This document shows, piece by piece, positions 52,291 to 60,337 of a DNA stretch of 64,000 nt (position 1 is its first letter; each line of letters starts with the position of its first letter). The stretch spans positions 22,161 through 86,160 of the forward strand of contig CAMUYA010000012.1 in assembly GCA_947164865.1 (NCBI GenBank). Reading direction: 5' to 3'. This DNA is from an uncultured Lachnospiraceae bacterium. GTDB lineage: Bacteria; Bacillota; Clostridia; Lachnospirales; Lachnospiraceae. Below the pieces are notes generated by a model. The model searched no databases. It saw nothing but the letters and a program-made list of their open reading frames with translations, and had not been told where the DNA came from. The translations under genes and the position numbers were made by a program.

Positions 52291-54468
52291 TTATTTCTTC
52301 TTTCTCTTCTTTGCCGGTTTGATGATATCCTCTTCCACCGGTGAATGAGTTACAGGCACAAACCGTCTGCTGTTCTCCTGCCTTTGAGGAAAGGCATTCT
52401 CGTATTTTTCAACTGCCTCCCGGGCAAATATCTCCTGGGAATTGATCGTCTTTTTACCGCGTCTGTCCTGCTTTAAATACTGGGAGCTGTTAGGCTGAAG
52501 TATTGAAGCTCCAAGATTATCCATAAGCTCGGTATCGAGGATGTGGCGCAGCTCTGCCTGATGCTGCTTATTCTTTATCGGAAATACTATCTCGACACGT
52601 CTCTCGAGGTTTCTGGGCATCCAGTCGGCACTTCCGCAGTAATACTCCGGGTTTCCGCCGTTTTCAAAATAGAATATTCTGCTGTGCTCCAGAAATGCTC
52701 CCACTATGGAGCGCACGGATATATTCTCGCTCACGCCGGGGATACCGACTTTAAGCGAGCATATGCCTCTTACTATAAGGTCTATCTTTACTCCCGCTCT
52801 GCTGGCCGCATAAAGAGCGGCAATTATATCGGGGTCGCAGAGTGAATTCATCTTTGCGATAATGCAGGCTTTCTTTCCCGCCTTTGCGTTCACTGCTTCA
52901 CGTGATATCAGTTCAAGGAATCTGTCCTTTAACCAAAGTGGTGCCAAAATAAGGTCATTCCATTTTTCAGGCTCGGAATATCCCGAAAGCATGTTGAATA
53001 CCGCAGTGGCATCTTCGCCTATCTTTTCATCGCAGGTAAAAAGACCTATGTCGGTATAAAGCTTTGCTGTCGCATCATTGTAGTTACCCGTTCCCAGATG
53101 CACGTATCTCCGTATGCCGTCCTCTTCCATACGCACCACAAGGGTTATCTTGCTGTGAGTCTTGAGTCCCACAAGTCCGTAGATTACATGCACTCCGGCT
53201 TTCTCAAGCTGGCGGGCCCACTCTATATTATTTTCCTCGTCAAAACGCGCCTTAAGCTCAACCAGCACCGTAACCTGCTTGTCATTCTGTGCTGCCTGCT
53301 CAAGGGCTGCTATGATGGGAGAATTACCGCTTACCCTGTAAAGTGTCTGTTTGATGGCCAGAACCTTCGGATCTGCCGCTGCCTGACGTATAAAGTCCAC
53401 CACAGGGGTAAAGCTCTGATAAGGGTGGTGTATCATAACATCCCCGGCTCTTATTACCGAGAAGATGTCATCCCCTTTTTCGAACTCGGGAACAAGGGCG
53501 GGTACATGCTTTTCCTCCCGGAATTCATCATATCCCGGAAGCGCATATAGCTTCATGCACACTGTAAGATCAAGAGGTCCGTCGATCTTAAAAACCTCGT
53601 TGTCCTCTATCTTGAGTTCCTTTTTGAGGAATTTGAGGAGCCTTTTATCCATCTCATCCTCGACGCCAAGCCTTATGGCTTCGCCTCTCTGACGCTTCTT
53701 TACCTGTTTTTCTATCTCTTTTAAAAGATCCTCCGCATCATCTTCCTGTATGGTAAGGTCACCGTTTCTGGTGATACGGTAAGGATGCGCGCATACCACG
53801 TCATAGTGGAGAAAGAGCTTTGATATATTGCGCTCTATCACTTCCTCGAGAAAGATCACTCTCTGCCCCGGGCCCTTTTTGGGCAGAAGCACTATTCTGT
53901 CCAGCACGGCAGGGACCTGTACGGTGGCGTATTCGATCTCTCCCGCTCCTCCCTTTTTCATGAGCAGAGCGGCGATGTTTAATGTCTTGTTTCTGATAAG
54001 CGGGAAGGGTCTTGAGGAGTCCACTGCCATGGGAGTGAGCACGGGATAGACCGTCTCCGAGAAATAAGAATCCACAAAGAGCATTTCCTCTTTCGAGAGG
54101 TCCTCGTGATGCCTTACTATCTCAAGCCCGGCCTTCTCGCGAAGAGCAGGAACCAAAGATCTGTTGAAAGCATTGTACTGCTCGGTGGAAAGCAGATGTA
54201 TTTCCTCAAGAAGTGCCTCCAGCTGCTTCTTGGGCTTCATTCCGGCAATATCTTTTTTGTCATAATCCGCATGGATCATATCGATGAGAGATGCCACGCG
54301 CACCATAAAGAATTCATCCATATTGGATGATACGATGCTCATGAATTTCAATCTCTCGAAAAGAGGGACTCTTTTATTTTTTGCCTCATTCAGAACACGG
54401 TGATCGAACTGTACCCAGCTGATCTCGCGGTTCACATAGTATTTGGGATCATAAAGGTTATTTTTCAT
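52291..54468 (-). CDS. ppk1: polyphosphate kinase PPK1
   Basis: A 725-residue enzyme that builds polyphosphate from ATP. The N-terminus YYVNREISWVQFDHRVLNEA is typical. The autophosphorylated His lies in RRYVHLGTGNYND near residue 440, and the second active-site region reads IFYFENGG...YYCGSADWMPRNLERRVE near residue 600. A basic C-terminal tail follows. The ATG at 54468 has GAGG ten bases upstream. An ATG at 54477 overlapping the ArsR stop is possible, but the ribosome site is too close to it. It is directly downstream of a zinc-site ArsR regulator. Confidence 0.95.
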   Translation of the reverse strand: MKNNLYDPKYYVNREISWVQFDHRVLNEAKNKRVPLFERLKFMSIVSSNMDEFFMVRVASLIDMIHADYDKKDIAGMKPKKQLEALLEEIHLLSTEQYNAFNRSLVPALREKAGLEIVRHHEDLSKEEMLFVDSYFSETVYPVLTPMAVDSSRPFPLIRNKTLNIAALLMKKGGAGEIEYATVQVPAVLDRIVLLPKKGPGQRVIFLEEVIERNISKLFLHYDVVCAHPYRITRNGDLTIQEDDAEDLLKEIEKQVKKRQRGEAIRLGVEDEMDKRLLKFLKKELKIEDNEVFKIDGPLDLTVCMKLYALPGYDEFREEKHVPALVPEFEKGDDIFSVIRAGDVMIHHPYQSFTPVVDFIRQAAADPKVLAIKQTLYRVSGNSPIIAALEQAAQNDKQVTVLVELKARFDEENNIEWARQLEKAGVHVIYGLVGLKTHSKITLVVRMEEDGIRRYVHLGTGNYNDATAKLYTDIGLFTCDEKIGEDATAVFNMLSGYSEPEKWNDLILAPLWLKDRFLELISREAVNAKAGKKACIIAKMNSLCDPDIIAALYAASRAGVKIDLIVRGICSLKVGIPGVSENISVRSIVGAFLEHSRIFYFENGGNPEYYCGSADWMPRNLERRVEIVFPIKNKQHQAELRHILDTELMDNLGASILQPNSSQYLKQDRRGKKTINSQEIFAREAVEKYENAFPQRQENSRRFVPVTHSPVEEDIIKPAKKRKKK

Positions 54469-54473
54469 AATGA

Positions 54474-54836
54474 TCATTCCTCAATATGTTCAATACCCGT
54501 ATTTAAAATGGTTACTATATGTGAGTCGGCAGGTGAATAAAATATTGTTTTCCCTTCGCGGCGGTTCTTAACAAGATCCATCTGCTTAAGAACGCGCAGC
54601 TGATGCGACACTGCCGATTCGCTCATTCCTATCACATCGGCGATATCCTGAACGCACAGCTCCGAGCAGAGAAGCGCATTAAGTATCTTAAGCCTCGTGG
54701 GATCTCCGAACACCTTAAACAGGTCCGCAAGCTCAAAAAGCTCCTCATCCGGCGGAAGCTTGTCATTTATCTGTTTTTTAAGATCATCATTCAACTTTTT
54801 GCCCTCCCTGTCAGGTATATTCCGCGCGGTGATCAA
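54474..54836 (-). CDS. ArsR/SmtB-family metal-sensing repressor
   Basis: A 120-residue winged-helix repressor. The recognition helix region reads ESAVSHQLRVLKQMDLV near residue 75, with the wing REGKTIFY. The C-terminal helix has D-x-H-(10)-H-x-x-E (DSHIVTILN...HIEE), exactly the spacing of the alpha-5 zinc/cobalt site of SmtB and CzrA. CVQ after ELC is the only Cys motif, so an alpha-3 arsenic site is not evident. The stop overlaps the possible ppk1 start, and its ATG overlaps the FolB-FolK stop, so it sits inside a tight operon. Confidence 0.9.
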   Translation of the reverse strand: MITARNIPDREGKKLNDDLKKQINDKLPPDEELFELADLFKVFGDPTRLKILNALLCSELCVQDIADVIGMSESAVSHQLRVLKQMDLVKNRREGKTIFYSPADSHIVTILNTGIEHIEE

Positions 54837-55687
54837 TCCACCGGCGTATCCTCATTGTCTTTCAGATAATCAAGCAGCTCCGAAACCGTCTCGTTAAAGA
54901 TGGGATGCCTGTAATAGCCCGCGATCTTGGCAAGAGGCTCCAGCACAAAGAGCCTGTTCTGCATGTCCACATGAGGTATGGTAAGAGTCGAGTCGCTCAT
55001 CACAAGGTCATCATAGAAGATGATATCGATGTCGAGGGTCCTCGGTCCCCAGTGGATCGTTCTCTCCCTGCCCTCCTCCTTCTCGATGGTATGCAGAAAG
55101 TCCAGCAGATCATGAGGTGAAAGGATCGTCTCCACTATCACGGCGCTGTTAATGAAATTATCCTGCTGTGTGAACCCGTAGGGCTCTGTCACAAGCCTTT
55201 CCGATTCGCAGATAAGCCTTGTGTGATCCTTGGAATCAAGCGCTGCAAGCGCTCTGTCGAAATGCTCCTGCTTGTCTCCCATGTTGGAACCGATGGAGAG
55301 ATAAGCGGTATGGCGCGACAACTTTCGTACCACCGAGATGGACTCAAAAGGAAGATCTATGGGAGCTTCCGGCTTTCTGACCTCGATCTCCACGCTTTTA
55401 AGCATAGTGAATCTGATCAGCAGCTCGCGACACAGCATCTCGGTTATCCGCTCCAGTAGCTTGCAGGTGTTTTCCTGCATAAACTCTGTCAGAAAAACGC
55501 AGATATCCGCATAGTTCACGGTGTCCTTGATCTCGTCCGAAAGGACATCACCTTTGTCCGTTTCCAGTTCCAGTTCGGCGTTTATATAGAATTTCTGACC
55601 GTTCTCGGTTTCTTCCGAATAAACACCGTGGTGTGCAAATACTTCGAGTTCGCGGATGCGTATCACCCTGTAATCACTGTTTTTCAT
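54833..55687 (-). CDS. fused dihydroneopterin aldolase/HPPK (FolB-FolK)
   Basis: A 284-residue bifunctional folate enzyme. Residues 1-125 are FolB: RELEVFAHHGVYSEE with the catalytic region, VNYADIC and LLERITEML. Residues of about 128-270 are FolK: AYLSIGSNMGDKQEH, the EPYGFTQQDNFINSAV loop and TLDIDIIFYDDL with the metal-binding Asp pair. The two domains catalyse consecutive steps to hydroxymethyl-dihydropterin pyrophosphate, the substrate of FolP at 58821. The start overlaps the thioesterase gene by 14 bases. Confidence 0.95.
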   Translation of the reverse strand: MKNSDYRVIRIRELEVFAHHGVYSEETENGQKFYINAELELETDKGDVLSDEIKDTVNYADICVFLTEFMQENTCKLLERITEMLCRELLIRFTMLKSVEIEVRKPEAPIDLPFESISVVRKLSRHTAYLSIGSNMGDKQEHFDRALAALDSKDHTRLICESERLVTEPYGFTQQDNFINSAVIVETILSPHDLLDFLHTIEKEEGRERTIHWGPRTLDIDIIFYDDLVMSDSTLTIPHVDMQNRLFVLEPLAKIAGYYRHPIFNETVSELLDYLKDNEDTPVD

Positions 55688-56081
55688 AGGCCTCCATTAT
55701 CGCATTGTAAAAATCAGGATACGTTACCCGTATCATCATCGGTTTACCTTCACGAGTCAAAAAGCAGTGTTCCGAATGACCTTCAAAAACATTTACTCCG
55801 TTCTGATCGGTCATCTCATATATGAGTTTAAGCTTTACACCTTTGAATTCCTGTATCTTTACGTCTATGTTGACAACATCCCCGAAGGTTGTGCTTTTTT
55901 TGTATTTTCCGTCAACCGATATCACCGGAGAGATGATACCCAGTTCCTCAAGTTTAAGATACGACCAGCCGATCTTATCGAGAAAGTCTACCCTTGCTTC
56001 CTCCATCCACCTTATATAATTTGAGTGGTGCGTTACGAGCATTTTGTCTGTTTCGTAGTACTGAATCCTGTGCTGATACAT
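55674..56081 (-). CDS. acyl-CoA thioesterase (YbgC/4HBT hot-dog fold)
   Basis: A 135-residue hot-dog-fold thioesterase. YYETDKMLVTHHSNYIRWMEEAR at the N-terminus contains the catalytic Asp and the His-x-x-Tyr arrangement of the YbgC/4-hydroxybenzoyl-CoA thioesterase group. Length is normal. It overlaps both neighbours (one base with the YgjP-like gene, 14 bases with FolB-FolK), so it is translated as part of the operon. Substrate chain length is not predictable. Confidence 0.88.
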   Translation of the reverse strand: MYQHRIQYYETDKMLVTHHSNYIRWMEEARVDFLDKIGWSYLKLEELGIISPVISVDGKYKKSTTFGDVVNIDVKIQEFKGVKLKLIYEMTDQNGVNVFEGHSEHCFLTREGKPMMIRVTYPDFYNAIMEAYEKQ

Positions 56082-56638
56082 TAAAGCATTCTCCTCATCA
56101 GCGCATCCCCGTTTGTCTTAAGCCACTTATCCCATTTTTTGTAATCGGGGAATACACTGTATATTTTATCATAGAATCTCTTCGAGTGGTTCATTTCAAG
56201 CCTGTGGCACAGCTCGTGCACCACCACACTGTCAAGCACCTCGGGAGGAGCAAGCATAAGAAGGCAGTTAAAATTCAAATTGCCGTCTCTTGTGCAGCTT
56301 CCCCATCTGGTAGTCTGATTACGTATGGTGATCCTTCCGTAGGTGACTCCCAAAAGCCCGGCGTAATACGCACATCTTTGAGGGATCACTATCATGGCCT
56401 CATCTGCGAGAGCATTTATCTCCTCGTTGGTAAGTGGATCCGAGGGAAGATTTTCCTCCGCTTCCTTCATCTTTTTAAGATGCTTTATGAGCCACGTTTC
56501 ATGCTCATTAACAAACCTCTGTATTTCTGCATCCGGGCATCTTAGTGGTGCTCTCACTATCACTCTTCCGCCCGGCTTTATCTCAAGCCCCAGAGTGCGT
56601 CTCGAGCTTCTTATTATCTCTATAGGTATATCTATCAG
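56081..56638 (-). CDS. YgjP-like metallopeptidase (DUF45), non-ATG start
   Basis: A protein of about 185 residues with the zinc motif VVHELCHRLEMNHSKRF near the C-terminus and TTRWGSC upstream of it, both diagnostic for DUF45. The first Met-type start (GTG at 56563) would remove the family's N-terminal strands. The codons before it read IEIIRSSRRTLGLEIKPGG, which is clearly coding. The only start overlapping the FliB stop is CTG at 56638 (CTGA), six bases after GGAG; ATA at 56635 is the alternative. The end coordinate is therefore provisional. Confidence 0.75.
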   Translation of the reverse strand: MIDIPIEIIRSSRRTLGLEIKPGGRVIVRAPLRCPDAEIQRFVNEHETWLIKHLKKMKEAEENLPSDPLTNEEINALADEAMIVIPQRCAYYAGLLGVTYGRITIRNQTTRWGSCTRDGNLNFNCLLMLAPPEVLDSVVVHELCHRLEMNHSKRFYDKIYSVFPDYKKWDKWLKTNGDALMRRML

Positions 56639-57801
56639 AAAAGCTCCTTCCTTGCTCTTTCCATCACGCGTTTTGTGAAGGGTACATTATGGCTCGTAAG
56701 CCTTTCGCATTCACAGATAAGTCCGGAAAGGTCATTCATATTCAGGTCGTTACCCATCTGAGTATGAGTGATGATGAACATCCTCAGGATCTCCGCACTT
56801 ACCATGGCCATAAGCACGGGTTCTATAATATAATAATCAATACCCGCTCCGGGGTAATTCATCTGCAGCTTGTATGATAAATAGCTTTTATATTTCTCTT
56901 CAAGCCATTCATATCTTCCTGTAATTTCTTTCCACTTTTCCATGAAGAATGCATCCGCATCCTTCTCATACAGCTTTCCGTATTTCTTTTTGAATGCATT
57001 GATCAGTTTCAGTGCACTCCGGTGATACAGGATCAGATATCCCTCTTCAAACTCGGAATAAATGATATTATTTATAAATCCCGAAGGGATAAACATCTCG
57101 CCGTTGTATACTTCTTTTGATCTCTCCTTAAGCAGATAGGGGATCTCTCCCGGGTGGTTCTTTTCAAGAAGATCATAAGAAAATCCCGGTTTTCCTACGC
57201 CCTCCGTCTCGCCCCGCACCAGTTCCAGATGTTCGATATAAATGTGGGTAAAGATCCTTCTTTCTTTTTCTTCAAGCGAAGTTCCGTCCTCGTTCCAAAG
57301 CTCATCCAGAACAAGCTCAAGGTCGGTAAGAAGCAGCTCTTCAAAGGAATCGTCCGCCTCATCCGCTCTCCAGTATATCTCCGGCTCCCCGTCTGCAGGG
57401 ACAAATGAAAACCTGCCTTCCTGTTCCAGGAAGAGCCTTGCGGCCTCCCTGCATGCAAGATCGATCATGCCCGTCACGATGTTTCCGTAGGATACGGTGT
57501 ATCTGGGAAAAAGCCTGCACACTTTAGGCATCAGGCATTCTTCGCCTTTGCACTGAAAGGAGCACAGATTATCCCTCGTAAGGTGTGGACATTTTCCAAA
57601 GGGCATGCGCAGAAGCCTGCCGCCCTTTCCGTCCTTCTTGACACTGAGCCTGAGCTTCAATCCCTCGGTACCCTTTTTTTCGAGGTATCTTTCGTAGGTC
57701 TCCTCGTCCACTGCAAGATCCCATGATCTGCAGCAATTGTCGTTACATTTTTCCGCCGTACATTTAAATTTATAAAAAAAAGATATTACATTCGCTTTCA
57801 T
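56635..57801 (-). CDS. fliB: flagellin lysine-N-methylase-like protein (FliB)
   Basis: A 388-residue cysteine-rich enzyme expected to methylate lysines of flagellin or other surface proteins. The N-terminal cluster FKCTAEKCNDNCCRSW and the later CKGEECLMPKVCRLFPRY carry the conserved cysteines, probably binding an iron-sulfur cluster. PFGKCPHL is also typical. No flagellin gene lies in the window. ATG at 57801 has no ribosome site and is only 18 bases from the divergent NusG_II start. Confidence 0.85.
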   Translation of the reverse strand: MKANVISFFYKFKCTAEKCNDNCCRSWDLAVDEETYERYLEKKGTEGLKLRLSVKKDGKGGRLLRMPFGKCPHLTRDNLCSFQCKGEECLMPKVCRLFPRYTVSYGNIVTGMIDLACREAARLFLEQEGRFSFVPADGEPEIYWRADEADDSFEELLLTDLELVLDELWNEDGTSLEEKERRIFTHIYIEHLELVRGETEGVGKPGFSYDLLEKNHPGEIPYLLKERSKEVYNGEMFIPSGFINNIIYSEFEEGYLILYHRSALKLINAFKKKYGKLYEKDADAFFMEKWKEITGRYEWLEEKYKSYLSYKLQMNYPGAGIDYYIIEPVLMAMVSAEILRMFIITHTQMGNDLNMNDLSGLICECERLTSHNVPFTKRVMERARKELF

Positions 57802-57813
57802 ATTTGGTATACT
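57786..57813 (+). promoter_or_regulatory. overlapping divergent promoters of fliB and the NusG_II gene
   Basis: Plus strand: TTACAT, 16 bases, TATACT (57808-57813), placing the start at or next to the A of ATG 57820. Minus strand: TTGTCA, 18 bases, TATACC (57811-57806), placing the start at the ATG of fliB. The palindrome GTATAC is shared by both -10 boxes, and both messages would be leaderless. Confidence 0.5.
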
Positions 57814-57819
57814 CTTGTT

Positions 57820-58287
57820 ATGAGTACCGTGACAAAGAAAAAATCAAATACCGATCCCTCAACGCAAAAGCTCATTAAACGCAGGGTCTTTATTCTCGCT
57901 CTTATCATAGATATCATCGCGATCATTTGCATTGCCTGTATATTTATCATCCGCCCTGTCCTGTCACGCAGTAAGCAGAAAAGTCTCTCAGAAAACAGCA
58001 CTCGCTACGCTGTGATCTACCAGAACGGCCGTGAAATGATGCGTATCGATCTGGACAATGCGAGGGATAACAGCTTTGTTATCGCCGGTAACAAGGGAGC
58101 TTCCAACACCATAACTATCAAGGATCATGATATATTCTTTTCCGATGCAAGCTGTCCTCATAAGCTCTGCGTCAAACAGGGGTCGGCTTCAAAATCGCCT
58201 GTTCCGGTCATCTGCCTCCCCAACAAGCTGATGATCATAGTCGAAAACAGTGCGGAAGGAGGCGAATACGATGCAATCGCGTACTAA
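57820..58287 (+). CDS. NusG domain II-containing membrane protein
   Basis: A 155-residue protein with a Lys-rich cytoplasmic start, one membrane helix (about residues 25-48) and an extracytoplasmic NusG_II domain. The domain shows RYAVIYQNGREMMRIDL and ASCPHKLCVKQGSASKSPVPVICLPNK, where a paired Cys motif (CPHKLC) is usual. These genes nearly always precede a Gx-transporter gene, as here, and are thought to belong to flavin or quinone-linked membrane functions. The ATG at 57820 has no ribosome site. Confidence 0.85.
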   Translation: MSTVTKKKSNTDPSTQKLIKRRVFILALIIDIIAIICIACIFIIRPVLSRSKQKSLSENSTRYAVIYQNGREMMRIDLDNARDNSFVIAGNKGASNTITIKDHDIFFSDASCPHKLCVKQGSASKSPVPVICLPNKLMIIVENSAEGGEYDAIAY

Positions 58288-58780
58288 AAGACTTGCCATC
58301 CTTGCGGTTTTTGCTGCGCTCGCTCTCGGAATCTATGGGCTTGAGAGCCTTATTCCCAACCCTTTTCCCATCCCCGGTATAAAGCTGGGACTTGCCAATA
58401 TCGTCACTCTGGTGGTACTGAAAAGATTCGGGATCCGTGAAGCGGCTCTGGTGCTGACCGTGCGTATACTTCTCTCCTCTCTTCTTTTCGGAAACGGTGT
58501 CACTTTGCTTTATTCTGCTGCAGGCGGACTGCTCTGCCTTGCCATCGAATTTGCGATAAACAGCTTTCTTAAGGGGAAGGCTCTGTTTGTGACTGCAGTG
58601 TTCGGCGCCCTGTTTCATAATGCCGGGCAGCTTATCGTTGCGCTTTTCCTTACAAAAGTGATAAATGTTATGGTCTATGCTCCTTATCTCGGTATCTCTG
58701 CCATACTGACCGGTCTTTTCACAGGTCTGTGTGCATATTACACACTCAAGCTTCTTCCGAGAATAATACGTGAGGACTGA
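58271..58780 (+). CDS. Gx-transporter family membrane protein (HepPP synthase component I-like)
   Basis: A 169-residue membrane protein with about five helices. NPFPIPGIKLGLANIVTLV near residue 30 and the glycine-rich helices are typical of the Gx transporter family, often annotated as heptaprenyl diphosphate synthase component I. The ATG at 58271 follows GGAGG; a longer frame from 58250 lacks this. It overlaps the 3' end of the NusG_II gene by 17 bases and ends at a strong terminator. Confidence 0.85.
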   Translation: MQSRTKRLAILAVFAALALGIYGLESLIPNPFPIPGIKLGLANIVTLVVLKRFGIREAALVLTVRILLSSLLFGNGVTLLYSAAGGLLCLAIEFAINSFLKGKALFVTAVFGALFHNAGQLIVALFLTKVINVMVYAPYLGISAILTGLFTGLCAYYTLKLLPRIIRED

Positions 58781-58800
58781 TATACATCCTTTTAGATCAC

Positions 58801-58826
58801 GGCCGGCTCGTCCGGCCTTTTTATTT
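58801..58826 (+). terminator. terminator of the NusG_II/Gx-transporter unit
   Basis: GGCCGG (58801-58806) pairs with CCGGCC (58812-58817), followed by TTTTTATTT. The T-run overlaps the folP stop codon on the other strand. Confidence 0.9.
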
Positions 58827-59714
58827 GCCCCGGTTCATGATCGCCTCTGTCATCTTGAGGGCTCTCAGATTCTCCATTACATCATGTACTCTGAAAAACC
58901 TCGCACCGCGCATTCTTCCTATTACCGTGGTAGCAATCGTTCCCTCCACTCTCTCATCTTCCTGCAGATCAAGTGTAAGGCCGATCACGGACTTCCTGCT
59001 GCTTCCAAGAAGAACGGGATAATCGAGCTTGCACAATTCGTCCAGTCTATCCATGATCTCAAGATTCTGCTCATAGCTCTTGGCGAATCCAATGCCGGGA
59101 TCTATGATTATCTTATCCCTTGAAATACCCGCCTTTTCGGCGATATCAAGCGTTTCCTTAAGGTCAGATATCACGTCTTCGACAAAATCGTTGTAATCTA
59201 TCTTTTCGCGGTTGTGCATGAGCACACATGGAACACCGCTCTCGGCTATGATCTTAGCCATTCTCTCGTCATATTTAAGTCCCCAGATGTCATTTATCAT
59301 ATCTATTCCGGCTTCGATACCGGCCTTTGCCACCTCGGGCTTGTATGTGTCAAGAGAAAGAGGAATATCAAAATTAGCCTTAATGTCCTCTATGATGGGA
59401 ACTACCCTTTCTATCTCCCTGGCGTATGAGACCATCTGATATCCGGGCCTGGTGGACTCTCCGCCTATGTCGATGATATCTGCTCCCTCATAGATCATTC
59501 TCTCAACATGATCAAGGGCCGCTTCACGGTTGATGTAATACCGGTCCTCTGTCTGTCTGGTGCCGGTGGGATCTGCCGAAAGGAGCCTTCCGCCGGTCCT
59601 TTTGCTGTAAAAGCGGCCTCCATCAGAGAAAGAATCGGGTGTTACGTTCAGCACGCCCATAATAAAGCTTTTATTTTCGGTATCAAACTCTTTTCCGCCG
59701 ATTATCATGTCCAA
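58821..59714 (-). CDS. folP: dihydropteroate synthase with an insertion after loop 1
   Basis: A 297-residue enzyme condensing pABA with the pterin pyrophosphate, the sulfonamide target. MGVLNVTPDSFSDGG (loop 1) near residue 20, IDIGGESTRPG (loop 2) near residue 87, INDIWG near residue 138, and the C-terminal SRKS and RVHDV stretches are all intact. Between SFSDGGRF and the following helix (AALDHVERM) there are about 26 extra residues (YSKRTGGRLLSADPTGTRQT and on) absent from usual DHPS. Last gene of the folate operon. Confidence 0.95.
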   Translation of the reverse strand: MDMIIGGKEFDTENKSFIMGVLNVTPDSFSDGGRFYSKRTGGRLLSADPTGTRQTEDRYYINREAALDHVERMIYEGADIIDIGGESTRPGYQMVSYAREIERVVPIIEDIKANFDIPLSLDTYKPEVAKAGIEAGIDMINDIWGLKYDERMAKIIAESGVPCVLMHNREKIDYNDFVEDVISDLKETLDIAEKAGISRDKIIIDPGIGFAKSYEQNLEIMDRLDELCKLDYPVLLGSSRKSVIGLTLDLQEDERVEGTIATTVIGRMRGARFFRVHDVMENLRALKMTEAIMNRGK

Positions 59715-59764
59715 AACCTCCGGATTAGTATTTTACAAAACCAAATAATGCCGGTGATGCAGCG

Positions 59765-60322
59765 TCAGCCCATTTTAAGGAGTGAATAGAACTGCTCCCG
59801 CAGATCATCCCTTACCGCAAAAGCTCCTCTTGTCGCAACAGTGACTGTCTTGGAGCCCGGCTTTTTGACACCACGCATTGTCATGCAGGTGTGCTCAGCC
59901 TCCAGAACGACCATCACGCCCTCGGGGGAGAGATTATCCATAATAGCGTCCGCTATCTGTCCGCACATGCGCTCCTGCACCTGAAGCCTCTTGGCAAACA
60001 CCTCAACCGTGCGCGCCAGCTTACTGATCCCAACCACTTTTCCTTTGGGGATATAAGCTATATGAGCCTTTCCGAAAAAAGGCATCATATGGTGTTCACA
60101 GAGGGAGTAAAATGTAATATCCTTTTCCACCACCATCTCGCTGTCCGGAACGGTGAATACTCTTGAAAGGATCTGCGCAGGGTCCTGATCATAACCGCTG
60201 CATATCTCTTCATACATCCGTGCGATCCTCTCGGGAGTGTCCTTAAGGCCCTCTCTGGATGCATCTTCTCCTATTCCTTCGAGCAAAAGCTCTATTGCCT
60301 GTTTAATCTTTTCCTGATCCAT
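59765..60322 (-). CDS. folE: GTP cyclohydrolase I
   Basis: A 185-residue enzyme converting GTP to dihydroneopterin triphosphate, the first pterin step. The zinc ligands are in [12 protein letters not shown] (Cys and His, near residue 75) and [11 protein letters not shown] (Cys near residue 146). The homodecamer helix [10 protein letters not shown] and the QVQERM region are conserved. Start ATG at 60322, sixteen bases after the folC stop, so it is in the same operon. Confidence 0.97.
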   Translation of the reverse strand: MDQEKIKQAIELLLEGIGEDASREGLKDTPERIARMYEEICSGYDQDPAQILSRVFTVPDSEMVVEKDITFYSLCEHHMMPFFGKAHIAYIPKGKVVGISKLARTVEVFAKRLQVQERMCGQIADAIMDNLSPEGVMVVLEAEHTCMTMRGVKKPGSKTVTVATRGAFAVRDDLREQFYSLLKMG

Positions 60323-60337
60323 TTTGCTGCTCCGAAA

